A stretch of 13,035 nt of DNA, taken from assembly GCA_002390675.1 (NCBI GenBank), contig DGPZ01000121.1, forward strand, positions 1 through 13,035, in the 5' to 3' direction. Origin of the DNA: Deltaproteobacteria bacterium UBA4427. Lineage in GTDB: Bacteria > Myxococcota_A > UBA9160 > UBA4427. The notes beneath the pieces were generated by a model that saw nothing but the letters and a program-made list of their open reading frames with translations, was not told where the DNA came from and ran no database searches. How positions within the stretch are numbered: the stretch's first letter is position 1; the number at the start of each line of letters is the position of its first letter. Shown here piece by piece: positions 1 through 6,299 of the stretch. Made by a program: the position numbers and the translations under genes.

Positions 1-11
1 TTTCGTATCAT
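1..11 (-). CDS. Possible 5' end of a minus-strand gene cut by the window edge
   Basis: On the minus strand an AGGAGG (complement of 21-26) is followed after nine bases by an ATG (complement of 9-11), leaving only three codons (M-I-R) inside the window. A second ATG lies directly against the AGGAGG (complement of 18-20) in the same frame and is too close to be the start. The same strand carries the SnoaL-like gene that ends at 444, so this could be the next gene of that set, about 430 bases downstream. Nothing can be said about function. The evidence is only a strong Shine-Dalgarno match at a plausible distance. Confidence 0.3.
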
Positions 12-443
12 TTCGATCATCCTCCTGATCGGCGCCGCTCCACGGCATCGCGTTGGAAGCCTAGTGATTCTTCCATGAGCTGGCTCGTTTCCTAACGCGG
101 CTGTCGAAGCCGCCTTGCAATATAAGCGAGGTGGATAGAGCCGCGCGTTTGCGTCGTTGTTAGTACGGGAGTGGTGGGGGAAAACGGGGTGGGAGTATTC
201 CGATTATCCTTGGTTCCGACTGAGTGGCAATCGCCGCTATCTTCTCTCCAGGACGGTCCAGAGAGCGCGCACGGCCAGCCTGGCCATGATTGATCTGACG
301 TTCGTGCTCGGGGCTGTCGCTGCGAGTTGCACGCCGCGACTCCATGAAGCGTCGCTGCTTTTGAGAGATCTTTCAGCATCACCGTGCATGTTTTGATCGC
401 TCCGATAAGGCTGATATTTGATTTTCGAAAGATGGCCCAGGGA
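12..443. other. Intergenic stretch without a recognisable gene
   Basis: About 430 bases between the SnoaL-like gene and the left edge. Short open frames on both strands (for example 92-382 minus and 157-396 plus) give protein rich in Arg, Ser, Pro and Trp with no family resemblance, and no Shine-Dalgarno precedes their starts. There is a G-rich purine tract around 167-193 and a small imperfect hairpin around 244-265 (CTCTC paired with GAGAG). I see no tRNA, terminator with a U-run, or mobile-element end. Confidence 0.5.
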
Positions 444-923
444 TCAGCTGGGAGCGTGGAAGGTGGCTTTCAGGGCATCCATGTCTGCTCGGGTGATCGT
501 CTCCTCGACCTCATAGCGTTGGATGCGCCAGCCTTCGGCGGTTCGTATATGTTCGGCTCTGACGAAGCCGCTCGCGACGTTAGTCATGCCTCCGGTTTCG
601 ATGGCTTGGAGGTGACTCGTCGATCGCGCGTGTTCGCCATCGACCTCAATCACATGGGTGTTCAGGTAGTGCCGCACGCTCCCTTCGGTCATCGACACTC
701 CGGCCTCGAACATCCGTCGGAACCAAGTGAGAATGGCGCTCCGGCCCGTCGATTCGTCGACGAGTCGCTCGTCACCACAGAGCTGAACCAAGATCCAGGT
801 TGCGTCTTCGGCGATCACGCGACTTTCGAGGGTGTCGAGGTCTCCTTGATCGAGCGCTTGATAGTAAAGCGAAAGCACATTCGTGATCTCCGCATGCGCC
901 AATGCTTTCGATCCTGCGTCCAT
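444..923 (-). CDS. SnoaL/NTF2-like domain protein (159 aa)
   Basis: A small cytosolic alpha+beta-barrel protein of the SnoaL-like/NTF2 superfamily. Members act as polyketide cyclases, steroid isomerases, dehydratases or small subunits of ring-hydroxylating dioxygenases, so the exact reaction is open. The fold is visible in the order of elements: an N-terminal helix pair (residues 9-36), the strand-loop with AEDATWILV near 38-46, a helix at 60-74, then the strands GSVRHYLNTHVIEVDG (81-96), the HLQAI strand, and the C-terminal pair FVRAEHI...GWRIQRYEVEE (120-141). His85 sits where family members carry a conserved pocket His. Length is typical for SnoaL_4-type proteins. The ATG at 923 has GGAG five bases upstream. 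It lies 87 bases downstream of the SDR gene on the same strand and is probably co-transcribed with it. Substrate unknown; the context suggests the same oxidised skeleton. Confidence 0.85.
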   Translation of the reverse strand: MDAGSKALAHAEITNVLSLYYQALDQGDLDTLESRVIAEDATWILVQLCGDERLVDESTGRSAILTWFRRMFEAGVSMTEGSVRHYLNTHVIEVDGEHARSTSHLQAIETGGMTNVASGFVRAEHIRTAEGWRIQRYEVEETITRADMDALKATFHAPS

Positions 924-924
924 T

Positions 925-955
925 AGGTCTCCATCTCGTCTCCGTGAGGAGACCT
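925..955 (-). promoter_or_regulatory. Inverted repeat overlapping the Shine-Dalgarno of the SnoaL-like gene
   Basis: Eight-base perfect arms, AGGTCTCC at 925-932 and GGAGACCT at 948-955, are separated by 15 bases. Read as minus-strand mRNA, the downstream arm GGAGACCT contains the Shine-Dalgarno GGAG of the ATG at 923, so pairing would mask it. A second GGAGAC copy (complement of 938-943) can instead pair with the same upstream arm through a 4-base loop, which would leave the Shine-Dalgarno free. The two pairings exclude each other. The pairings are seen in the sequence; a regulatory role is inference. Confidence 0.5.
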
Positions 956-1010
956 TGATTTAACTTGTTCGGTTATGAGTATTGGCTCGCGATCGACCCA
1001 GTTCATCCGA

Positions 1011-1835
1011 CTACCGACCAACTCTTTTTCGAATTTCCGCCATGGCAGGATGGTGGGCGAGAAGACCGCCATCAACGGAGAGCATTTGTCCAGTGATGAA
1101 GGCTGCTGCTTCGGAGGCGAGGAATACGACAACCGCCGCGATGTCCTCCGCTCGTCCTAGCCCCGGGGTCAGCGTGTTCTCGGCGTAAATTGCAACCTGG
1201 TCCGCTGGCACATTCGCTTCGAGAGCGGGCGTCGAGATCACTCCGGGTGCGATCGCATTCGAGCGGATGCCTTTCTTTCCGTACTGTGCGGCGACCGACT
1301 CCGTAAGAGAGCGGAGCCCCGCCTTTGAGGCCGCGTACGCCGAGCGAGCGAAGTCCCCTGTCAAGCCTGAGGCCGATGAGGTGTTCACGATCGAGCCGCC
1401 GCCTCGTGTGATCATGTGCGGAATTGCGTACTTGCACCCAAGCATGGGCCCCCGCAGATTCACCCTCATTGTTCGGTCCCAAACCGCCGCGTCCATCTCG
1501 GCGACGGCAAGATCCCGACCGATGAGCTCTGGGTCCGAATCCGCCGCATTGTTATGCAGGATGTCGAGCCCCCCAAATTCCGCGACCGCGGCCTCGATCA
1601 TCGCCTCGATGGACGCCTCGTCACCGACGTCTGCAGCGACGCCGAGCGCAGCGACCCCATCGGCGTGGAGTGCGCGAGCGACCGCCTCTGCACCTTCGCC
1701 ATTCAGGTCCGCGACGACGACCGAGGCACCGGCGCGACCGAGCCCTTCGCAGGTGGCGCGGCCGATTCCTGAGGCGCCGCCGGTCACAAGAGCGACACGA
1801 CCCTCGAGCACGGGAGTGGTTGGGACAGGGGACAC
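1011..1835 (-). CDS. Classical SDR-family NAD-dependent dehydrogenase (274 aa)
   Basis: A complete classical short-chain dehydrogenase that interconverts an alcohol and a ketone in the cytosol. Numbered from the GTG at 1835, the cofactor motif TGGASGIG is at 18-25, Asp43 after the second strand points to NAD rather than NADP, HNNAA is at 94-98, and the tetrad is Asn126, Ser154, Tyr167, Lys171 (SAYAASKAG). The C-terminal FITGQMLSVDGG (246-257) is the usual tetramer and substrate-loop end. The frame is open up to 2204, but everything upstream of 1835 is not SDR-like and overlaps the oppositely oriented gene at 1981. The GTG has GGAGG four bases before it, a short but usable spacing. Related to cyclohexanol, 3-alpha-hydroxysteroid and terpene-alcohol dehydrogenases; the substrate cannot be read. 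Shares the 145-base divergent intergenic region with the SDR pair. Confidence 0.9.
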   Translation of the reverse strand: MSPVPTTPVLEGRVALVTGGASGIGRATCEGLGRAGASVVVADLNGEGAEAVARALHADGVAALGVAADVGDEASIEAMIEAAVAEFGGLDILHNNAADSDPELIGRDLAVAEMDAAVWDRTMRVNLRGPMLGCKYAIPHMITRGGGSIVNTSSASGLTGDFARSAYAASKAGLRSLTESVAAQYGKKGIRSNAIAPGVISTPALEANVPADQVAIYAENTLTPGLGRAEDIAAVVVFLASEAAAFITGQMLSVDGGLLAHHPAMAEIRKRVGR

Positions 1836-1887
1836 GTGGCCTCCGATAGCTGGTTCCGCGCGAGAATATCGCACGGGATGGATGGGA

Positions 1888-1907
1888 ACGAACGGAGTAT
1901 CGTTCGT
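1888..1907. promoter_or_regulatory. Perfect 7-base inverted repeat in the divergent promoter region (candidate operator)
   Basis: ACGAACG at 1888-1894 and CGTTCGT at 1901-1907 are exact inverted repeats with a 6-base spacer, 20 bases in all. They lie in the 145-base region between the divergently transcribed SDR (start 1835) and pseudo-SDR/SDR pair (start 1981). Size and symmetry fit a dimeric repressor of the TetR or similar class, placed to control both directions. No regulator gene is in the window, so the binding protein is unknown. Confidence 0.5.
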
Positions 1908-1980
1908 GGGATGCCGCGTCGTCAATCGCCCTGGCGAGCGACGTGCGTGATCCTCCAACACACTGAGGCCGACCCGATTT

Positions 1981-2607
1981 ATGCGCAATGATCGACCGCT
2001 TCTTATTGCGAGCCAAAACGAAGAGACCTCGCGTCTGGCGACGAGTCTGGATGCCGAGTTCGTCTCGCTTCCCGACCTGACCCGTCCGGAGATCTTCGAG
2101 GCTTGGCGTGCAACCACGATTGAGGGTGACGTCCGGGAACGCGTCATCGTCTCGGTCTGGCCACCGCCGATTGAGGCTCGCGACCTTGCGGAACTGGACG
2201 CCAACGCCTGGGCGCATCGATTTGAGGAACCCTATTTGCTGTGGAATTTCGCCTTGGGCGCCGCGACGAAGCTCGTGGCAGACGGGGGGCATGTCGTCGC
2301 GCTTTGTCAGGCGCCGGCGGCGCTCGATGCGCCCGGCCGTACTCCGGAGCTCGCGATCGCCGACGGTGTGCTCGCCCTCGTTAGGTCGATCGCCGCTGCA
2401 GAGGGGCGGCGAGGTGTCCGTGCCAATCTGGTGACGACGCCGCTCGGCCTGGTCGAGGGTGACCTCGTCGCGCCGGCACCGCCGCTCGAAGGCTTTCCTG
2501 GGACGATCGAAGCCCATGTCGTCGGCGCGGTTCGAATATTTCTCTCCGCGGATGCGGAGGGCCTAACCGGCCGGGTTCTCTCGGCGGATGGAGGGCGCGC
2601 GCTTTGA
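1981..2607 (+). CDS. SDR-fold pseudoenzyme lacking cofactor motif and catalytic tetrad (208 aa)
   Basis: The second half of this protein aligns by eye with classical SDRs, but every functional residue is gone. There is no TGxxxGxG at the N-terminus. The region equivalent to the catalytic Asn reads RFEEPY (80-85). The Ser strand reads GGHVVALCQ (102-110). Where YxxxK should be, the helix reads ELAIADGVLALVRSIA (123-138), with Leu and Asp in place of Tyr and Lys. What remains is structural: GVRANLVTTP (145-154, like GIRVNxIAPG) and VRIFLSADAEGLTGRVLSADGG (184-205), the tetramer-forming C-terminus. At 208 aa it is about 40-50 residues shorter than a usual SDR. It overlaps the next SDR gene by four bases (TTGA), implying coupled translation. 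Inference: a non-catalytic partner subunit, as in BbsC of the heterotetramer BbsCD of anaerobic toluene degradation. GAGG about 12 bases before the ATG is a weak Shine-Dalgarno. Confidence 0.75.
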   Translation: MRNDRPLLIASQNEETSRLATSLDAEFVSLPDLTRPEIFEAWRATTIEGDVRERVIVSVWPPPIEARDLAELDANAWAHRFEEPYLLWNFALGAATKLVADGGHVVALCQAPAALDAPGRTPELAIADGVLALVRSIAAAEGRRGVRANLVTTPLGLVEGDLVAPAPPLEGFPGTIEAHVVGAVRIFLSADAEGLTGRVLSADGGRAL

Positions 2608-3377
2608 CGAAGGCGATTTGGAACGAGCGGAAAGTCATCGTGGTGACCGGCGCGACAGGCGGCGTTGGCCGAGGGATCGCCCTCGCGTGCGCCGAGGCGG
2701 GTTGGAGCGTCTGGATTGCCGCTCGTCGAGAGAAGGAGGGTCAGGCCGTTGCGGCCGAGGTGGATGCCCTGGGTGGCGAAGGACATTTTGTGGCGTGTGA
2801 TGTGGGCGTTCCCGGTTCCGCGGCAGAGGCGATCGCAACCATCCTGTCTCAGGAGAAACGGCTCGATGGCGTGGTGCATAATGCGACGAGCGGTCTGTCG
2901 CCCGTTCCTGTCTCGCTGGCAGAGGTCGGGCTGGCGGACTTTCAGGATCATGTGCACGTAGCGTTAGGCGCGCTTCATAGTCTGGCTCGTGCGAGCTTCG
3001 GGGCGCTTAAGGATAGTCACGGTTCGCTCCTTTTGACGACCTCGGAAGCCGGTTTCGAGGGCAAAGCAAAGCTGTCGCCTTATGCCGGTGTGAAGGGGGC
3101 CCAGCGCGGCTTTGCTCGTGCGCTGGCACGCGAATGGGGCCGGGACGGCGTACGCGTGAATTCGATCGCGCCTCTGGCGTCCACGCCCGCGATGGAGCGC
3201 GCCTTTGAGCTCGATCCGGCGATGGCAGATCGTGTGCTCGCTCGAAACCCGCTGCGACGGCTCGGAGACGCAACCGAGGATATTGGCCGCGCGGCGCGCT
3301 TCCTGCTCTCAGACGACGCGAGCTATGTCACGGGTCACACGCTGATGGTCGACGGCGGCAGCTGCCCGGCGGTCTAG
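2604..3377 (+). CDS. SDR-family dehydrogenase, probable catalytic partner of the upstream pseudo-SDR (257 aa)
   Basis: An SDR of normal length with the cofactor motif TGATGGVG at 15-22. Arg41-Arg42 after the second strand suggests NADP(H). Catalytic Ser147, Tyr160 and Lys164 (SPYAGVKGA) are present, and the C-terminal end YVTGHTLMVDGG (241-252) is intact. The helix-4 Asn of the usual tetrad is not evident: the segment reads DHVHVALGAL (115-124), so His or Ala stands there. The start is a TTG at 2604 that overlaps the stop of the previous gene (TTGA), with GGAGGG eight bases upstream, so translation is probably coupled. It keeps the active site that its neighbour has lost, which fits a heteromeric dehydrogenase. 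It ends 24 bases from the convergent P450 gene with no visible terminator between them. Substrate unknown; an acyl-CoA or cyclic alcohol is possible. Confidence 0.88.
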   Translation: MTKAIWNERKVIVVTGATGGVGRGIALACAEAGWSVWIAARREKEGQAVAAEVDALGGEGHFVACDVGVPGSAAEAIATILSQEKRLDGVVHNATSGLSPVPVSLAEVGLADFQDHVHVALGALHSLARASFGALKDSHGSLLLTTSEAGFEGKAKLSPYAGVKGAQRGFARALAREWGRDGVRVNSIAPLASTPAMERAFELDPAMADRVLARNPLRRLGDATEDIGRAARFLLSDDASYVTGHTLMVDGGSCPAV

Positions 3378-3401
3378 CGCCTAATACGATCCGCGAGATG
3401 C

Positions 3402-4634
3402 CTAAGAGATGACGACGTCGAGTCGCTCGGGACCGTATTCCTGGAGGTGGTTCACGCATTCCCACGTATAGCCAGGCGCCAGCTCGACTGAGTGTGCGGG
3501 GTGGATTGCTAGAAACTCTTCGAGCACGACACGACCGACCAGACGCGTGAGATGATTGCCGAGGCAGATATGGGGTCCGATCCCGAAGGCCAGATGTTCG
3601 GGAGAATTTTCGCGGTCGAGGCGAAAGGACTCTGGATCGGGATACACCTCTGGGTCGCGATTAGCCGCTCCAATATGGAGCATCATATGCTCCCCTTTGT
3701 GGACCGGACACCCACCGATTGAACCCTCGTCGCGAGCGGTTCGCATGAGAAATGCGACGGGAGCCTCCAACCTAAGCGACTCCTCGACCGCGGTCGGGAT
3801 GAGAGCTTCGTTCTCGCGGAGCGTCGTCGCAAAGTCTGCGTCGGTCATCACCCGGTAGAGAAGGTTGCCGAGCATGAAACTGGCGGAGAGTGAACCCGCG
3901 AGGATATTCACGACGAGCGTTCGCGTGTGGTGGGGCCCGATGGACCATCCCTCCGGAGTCTTCGCCTGCACCATCAGCGTGAGTAAATCATCCGGGGCAT
4001 CCGTTCCGGACTCGGCGCGCTCGCGGATTAACCCATCAAGACAAGAGGCGAGCTCAGGAAAGCAGGCTTCGATCCCTTCGCCTGCTTCGGTCTTGCCCGT
4101 TGTCGGCCAGCTGCTGTGAAGCAGTTCGTTACACCACCGCATAACATCATCGTGGAGTGAATCGGGAATCCCAAGCACATACGCCGAGACCGACCCCGGC
4201 AGCGGAACTGCGAGGTCCGCCATGAGATCTCCCGTGCCGCGCGTGGCGATCACGCCGAGACGCCGCTTCACTTCCGACCGGGTCCACGGCTCCGCCTCCG
4301 TCGCGCGGCTGCGGGTGAAGCCCTTGAGCAGGATTCGACGGATCTTCGGATGGAGGGGCGCATCGAGTTCGCCCAGGAAGCTTTCTTCCTCCGGAACGAC
4401 GATGCCGGGGGCGCGCATGTCGCCGACGCTCGAATAACGCTTCGAGTCGCGGAATCCCTCGGCTGTATCAGCAAAGCGAGTCGTTAGGACCAGGTTCTCA
4501 GCCGGCCGACAGATCGGCTTCTCGGAGCGGATGCGGGCCATATGAGCCAGATCCTTCGCCGCTTCGGGATCCGTAGGGTCGAAGGCAAATGCCTCATCAA
4601 TGGCGCCGTGGTTTTCGTCGCTTTCGCTGCCCAT
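3402..4634 (-). CDS. Cytochrome P450 B, with atypical I-helix (410 aa)
   Basis: A soluble bacterial class I-type cytochrome P450. The heme-binding loop FGIGPHICLG is at 350-359 with the thiolate Cys357, the K-helix ExxR is Glu285-Arg288 (EESLR), and the C-helix region has the DAPLHPKIRR variant (91-100) of the usual DPPEHxxxRR. The I-helix reads NILAGSLSASF (243-253). The usual (A/G)Gx(D/E)T gives AGSLS here, with Leu249 and Ser250 in place of the acid-alcohol pair that delivers protons to the iron-bound oxygen. Length is normal. The ATG at 4634 has GAGGAG eight bases upstream and lies 19 bases after the stop of P450 A, as the last gene of the four-gene minus-strand operon. It would need ferredoxin and reductase, neither encoded here. 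Hydroxylation of the pathway substrate is the default guess; the altered I-helix could mean substrate-assisted or peroxide-type chemistry. Confidence 0.93.
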   Translation of the reverse strand: MGSESDENHGAIDEAFAFDPTDPEAAKDLAHMARIRSEKPICRPAENLVLTTRFADTAEGFRDSKRYSSVGDMRAPGIVVPEEESFLGELDAPLHPKIRRILLKGFTRSRATEAEPWTRSEVKRRLGVIATRGTGDLMADLAVPLPGSVSAYVLGIPDSLHDDVMRWCNELLHSSWPTTGKTEAGEGIEACFPELASCLDGLIRERAESGTDAPDDLLTLMVQAKTPEGWSIGPHHTRTLVVNILAGSLSASFMLGNLLYRVMTDADFATTLRENEALIPTAVEESLRLEAPVAFLMRTARDEGSIGGCPVHKGEHMMLHIGAANRDPEVYPDPESFRLDRENSPEHLAFGIGPHICLGNHLTRLVGRVVLEEFLAIHPAHSVELAPGYTWECVNHLQEYGPERLDVVIS

Positions 4635-4653
4635 TGTCTTATCTCCTCGTCGC

Positions 4654-5880
4654 TCAGATTCGCGATTCGCGGTTCATGCGGGGATCGAATTCGATCGGAG
4701 CCTGGCTGATTCCCCGCGTCGGAACGAGTTGGTTCCGAACGATGCTGTCCGGGGCGATCGTGTAGTCGGGGATCCGGTCGGTGAGGACGTCGAGGGCGAT
4801 ACGCGTTTCGAGTCGAGCAACCGCGTTCCCCAGACAAAAATGGATTCCGTGGCCGAAGCTCCAGTGGTTCTTCGCGTCGCGTTCTAGCTTAAGTACGTCC
4901 GGATCCTCGAAAACGGTCGGGTCATGATTCGCTGAGCCATAACAGAGGAGGACCTGGTCGCCGGCGGGGATTGTCTCGCCCCCGATCTCGACGTCCCGGG
5001 TGGTCGAGCGTGCGAGTCCCTGCACCGGAGAGACGTAGCGCAGGATTTCCTCGAGAGCGTCGGGCCAGCGCGAAGGATCGGCCACCAATTTCTGTCGTTC
5101 GTCGGGATGCTCCGCCAAGGCAATGAGACCGCCAGCGATCATGTTCATTGTCGTGTTCTGCGAGGCGTCGTGGAGCAAAGAACAGAAGCCTCCGATTTCC
5201 TCGTCGGAGAGGGGGGACACATTCCCCTGGTTATGGAGGATCTGCGAGATCAGGTCGTCGCCGCGGCGCACGCGTCGTTCCGCCACGAGGCCCGTCCAGT
5301 AGTTGCCCATCTCTTCGTAGGCGCGAAGAGCTGCGTCGCTGGTGAAGTCGTTGCCGGCGAGGGTATCCATGTTCCAGGCGAGAAAGCGCTCGCGATCCGA
5401 CGTCGGCAGATCCATCAATTCGCACATCGTGAGGGTCGGGATGAGTTGAGAGTACTGCGTCGCTACGTCGAATCGACCATCGGTAAGTAGTGGTTCGAGA
5501 ATGGCGGCTGCGCTTTGGCGTACGCCTTGTTCGAGGGAGGCGACGCGGACAGGAGTGAGTACGCGCGCGAGAATCGCACGAAGTTCGTCGTGCCGCGGCG
5601 GATCCATGTTGAATATATTAGGCGGGATCAGTGAAATATCGGTATCGATCAAAGTTCCCGTCGCAGACGAGAAGGTCTTCCAGTCTGCGAGGGCATCGTT
5701 CACATCTCGAGCACGCGTGATCAACCAAAAGTGGGGCCAGACCCGCGCCTCAGCGGTAGGGCGTCTATAGGCGGGCGCATGCTCGCGGAGTACGGCGTAG
5801 GCCGGGTAGGGATCTTCGAAGGACGCCGGGTCGAAGGGATCGAAATCGAAGTCGTTCGGTAGGCTGCCGCGACCCCTCAT
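4654..5880 (-). CDS. Cytochrome P450 A (408 aa)
   Basis: A second soluble bacterial P450, only distantly similar to its neighbour. The heme loop FGHGIHFCLG is at 342-351 with the thiolate Cys349. ExxR is Glu278-Arg281 (EEILR). The C-helix motif MDPPRHDELR (92-101) is canonical. The I-helix reads LLHDASQNTTMN (235-246): Thr243 and Thr244 are kept, but Asn242 occupies the position of the usual Asp or Glu. Its ATG overlaps the stop of the upstream CMD-fold gene (ATGA at 5877-5880), so translation is coupled. Such proteins hydroxylate terpenoids, steroids, alkyl chains or aromatics using a ferredoxin. The N-terminal region FDPFDPASFEDPYPAYAVLRE (14-33) is typical of soluble bacterial P450s, with no membrane anchor. 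Confidence 0.95.
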   Translation of the reverse strand: MRGRGSLPNDFDFDPFDPASFEDPYPAYAVLREHAPAYRRPTAEARVWPHFWLITRARDVNDALADWKTFSSATGTLIDTDISLIPPNIFNMDPPRHDELRAILARVLTPVRVASLEQGVRQSAAAILEPLLTDGRFDVATQYSQLIPTLTMCELMDLPTSDRERFLAWNMDTLAGNDFTSDAALRAYEEMGNYWTGLVAERRVRRGDDLISQILHNQGNVSPLSDEEIGGFCSLLHDASQNTTMNMIAGGLIALAEHPDERQKLVADPSRWPDALEEILRYVSPVQGLARSTTRDVEIGGETIPAGDQVLLCYGSANHDPTVFEDPDVLKLERDAKNHWSFGHGIHFCLGNAVARLETRIALDVLTDRIPDYTIAPDSIVRNQLVPTRGISQAPIEFDPRMNRESRI

Positions 5881-6275
5881 CGCTCGGTCTCGCCGGATTG
5901 CTCATCGAGTCTGGCGAAAACCTCATAGGCAATCTGCATCGATCGCAACGCTTGGGGAACGCCAGCGTAGACCGCGCTGTGCATGATCACCTCTGACACT
6001 TCAAGGCGACTCAACCCATTCGCGAGACCGGCTTCGATGTGCACGCGCAAAGGGCCCTCTTGATGGGTAACCGAAAGGATCGAGATCGTGGCAATGCTTC
6101 GCTGTGCTCGTGCCAGGCCCGGCCGATCCCAGACGGCCGTTCCCGTCTTGTTGATCCACTCCGTCCAGTCCGCTTCGATTTCAACTGGCGCACGATTTTT
6201 CGACAGGAAATTCTCCGCGCCTTCTTCGATGGATCGCGCTTCTCCAGCCGCGCGCTGTTCATTGGCCTTTTGCAT
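5877..6275 (-). CDS. Carboxymuconolactone decarboxylase-fold protein (132 aa)
   Basis: An all-helical protein of the CMD/AhpD superfamily. The core signature runs from VHIEAGLANGLSRLEV (78-93) to VIMHSAVYAGVPQALRSM (96-113), close to the gamma-carboxymuconolactone decarboxylase pattern (HxxxALxxGL ... AxYAGxPxA). No cysteine pair is present, which argues against an AhpD-type peroxidase or disulfide reductase and for a decarboxylase, isomerase or lactone-handling role. Length matches single-domain CMD proteins. The ATG at 6275 follows the Rieske gene stop by 24 bases and has only a weak, distant AGGCGG upstream; the stop overlaps the P450 A start. Being inside an oxygenase operon, it probably acts on a carboxylated or lactone intermediate. 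The exact reaction is not readable. Confidence 0.9.
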   Translation of the reverse strand: MQKANEQRAAGEARSIEEGAENFLSKNRAPVEIEADWTEWINKTGTAVWDRPGLARAQRSIATISILSVTHQEGPLRVHIEAGLANGLSRLEVSEVIMHSAVYAGVPQALRSMQIAYEVFARLDEQSGETER

Positions 6276-6299
6276 TCCGACAACCGCCTTTCTAAGGCA

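Noticed and set aside
92..396. Open frames on both strands in the left intergenic region
   Set aside because: No Shine-Dalgarno, composition of random GC-rich translation, and no family resemblance.
384..926. 180-residue plus-strand open frame
   Set aside because: It is antisense to the SnoaL-like gene, which has clear family features and a proper ribosome binding site.
1836..2204. N-terminal extension of the minus-strand SDR to 397 residues
   Set aside because: The added 123 residues are not SDR-like, overlap the pseudo-SDR gene on the other strand, and the GTG at 1835 with GGAGG upstream gives a standard-length protein.
1621..2517. 298-residue minus-strand open frame
   Set aside because: Arg-rich translation lying across the SDR and opposite the pseudo-SDR; a shadow of both.
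3378..3401. Terminator between the convergent SDR and P450 B genes
   Set aside because: The 24-base gap has no inverted repeat or T-run.
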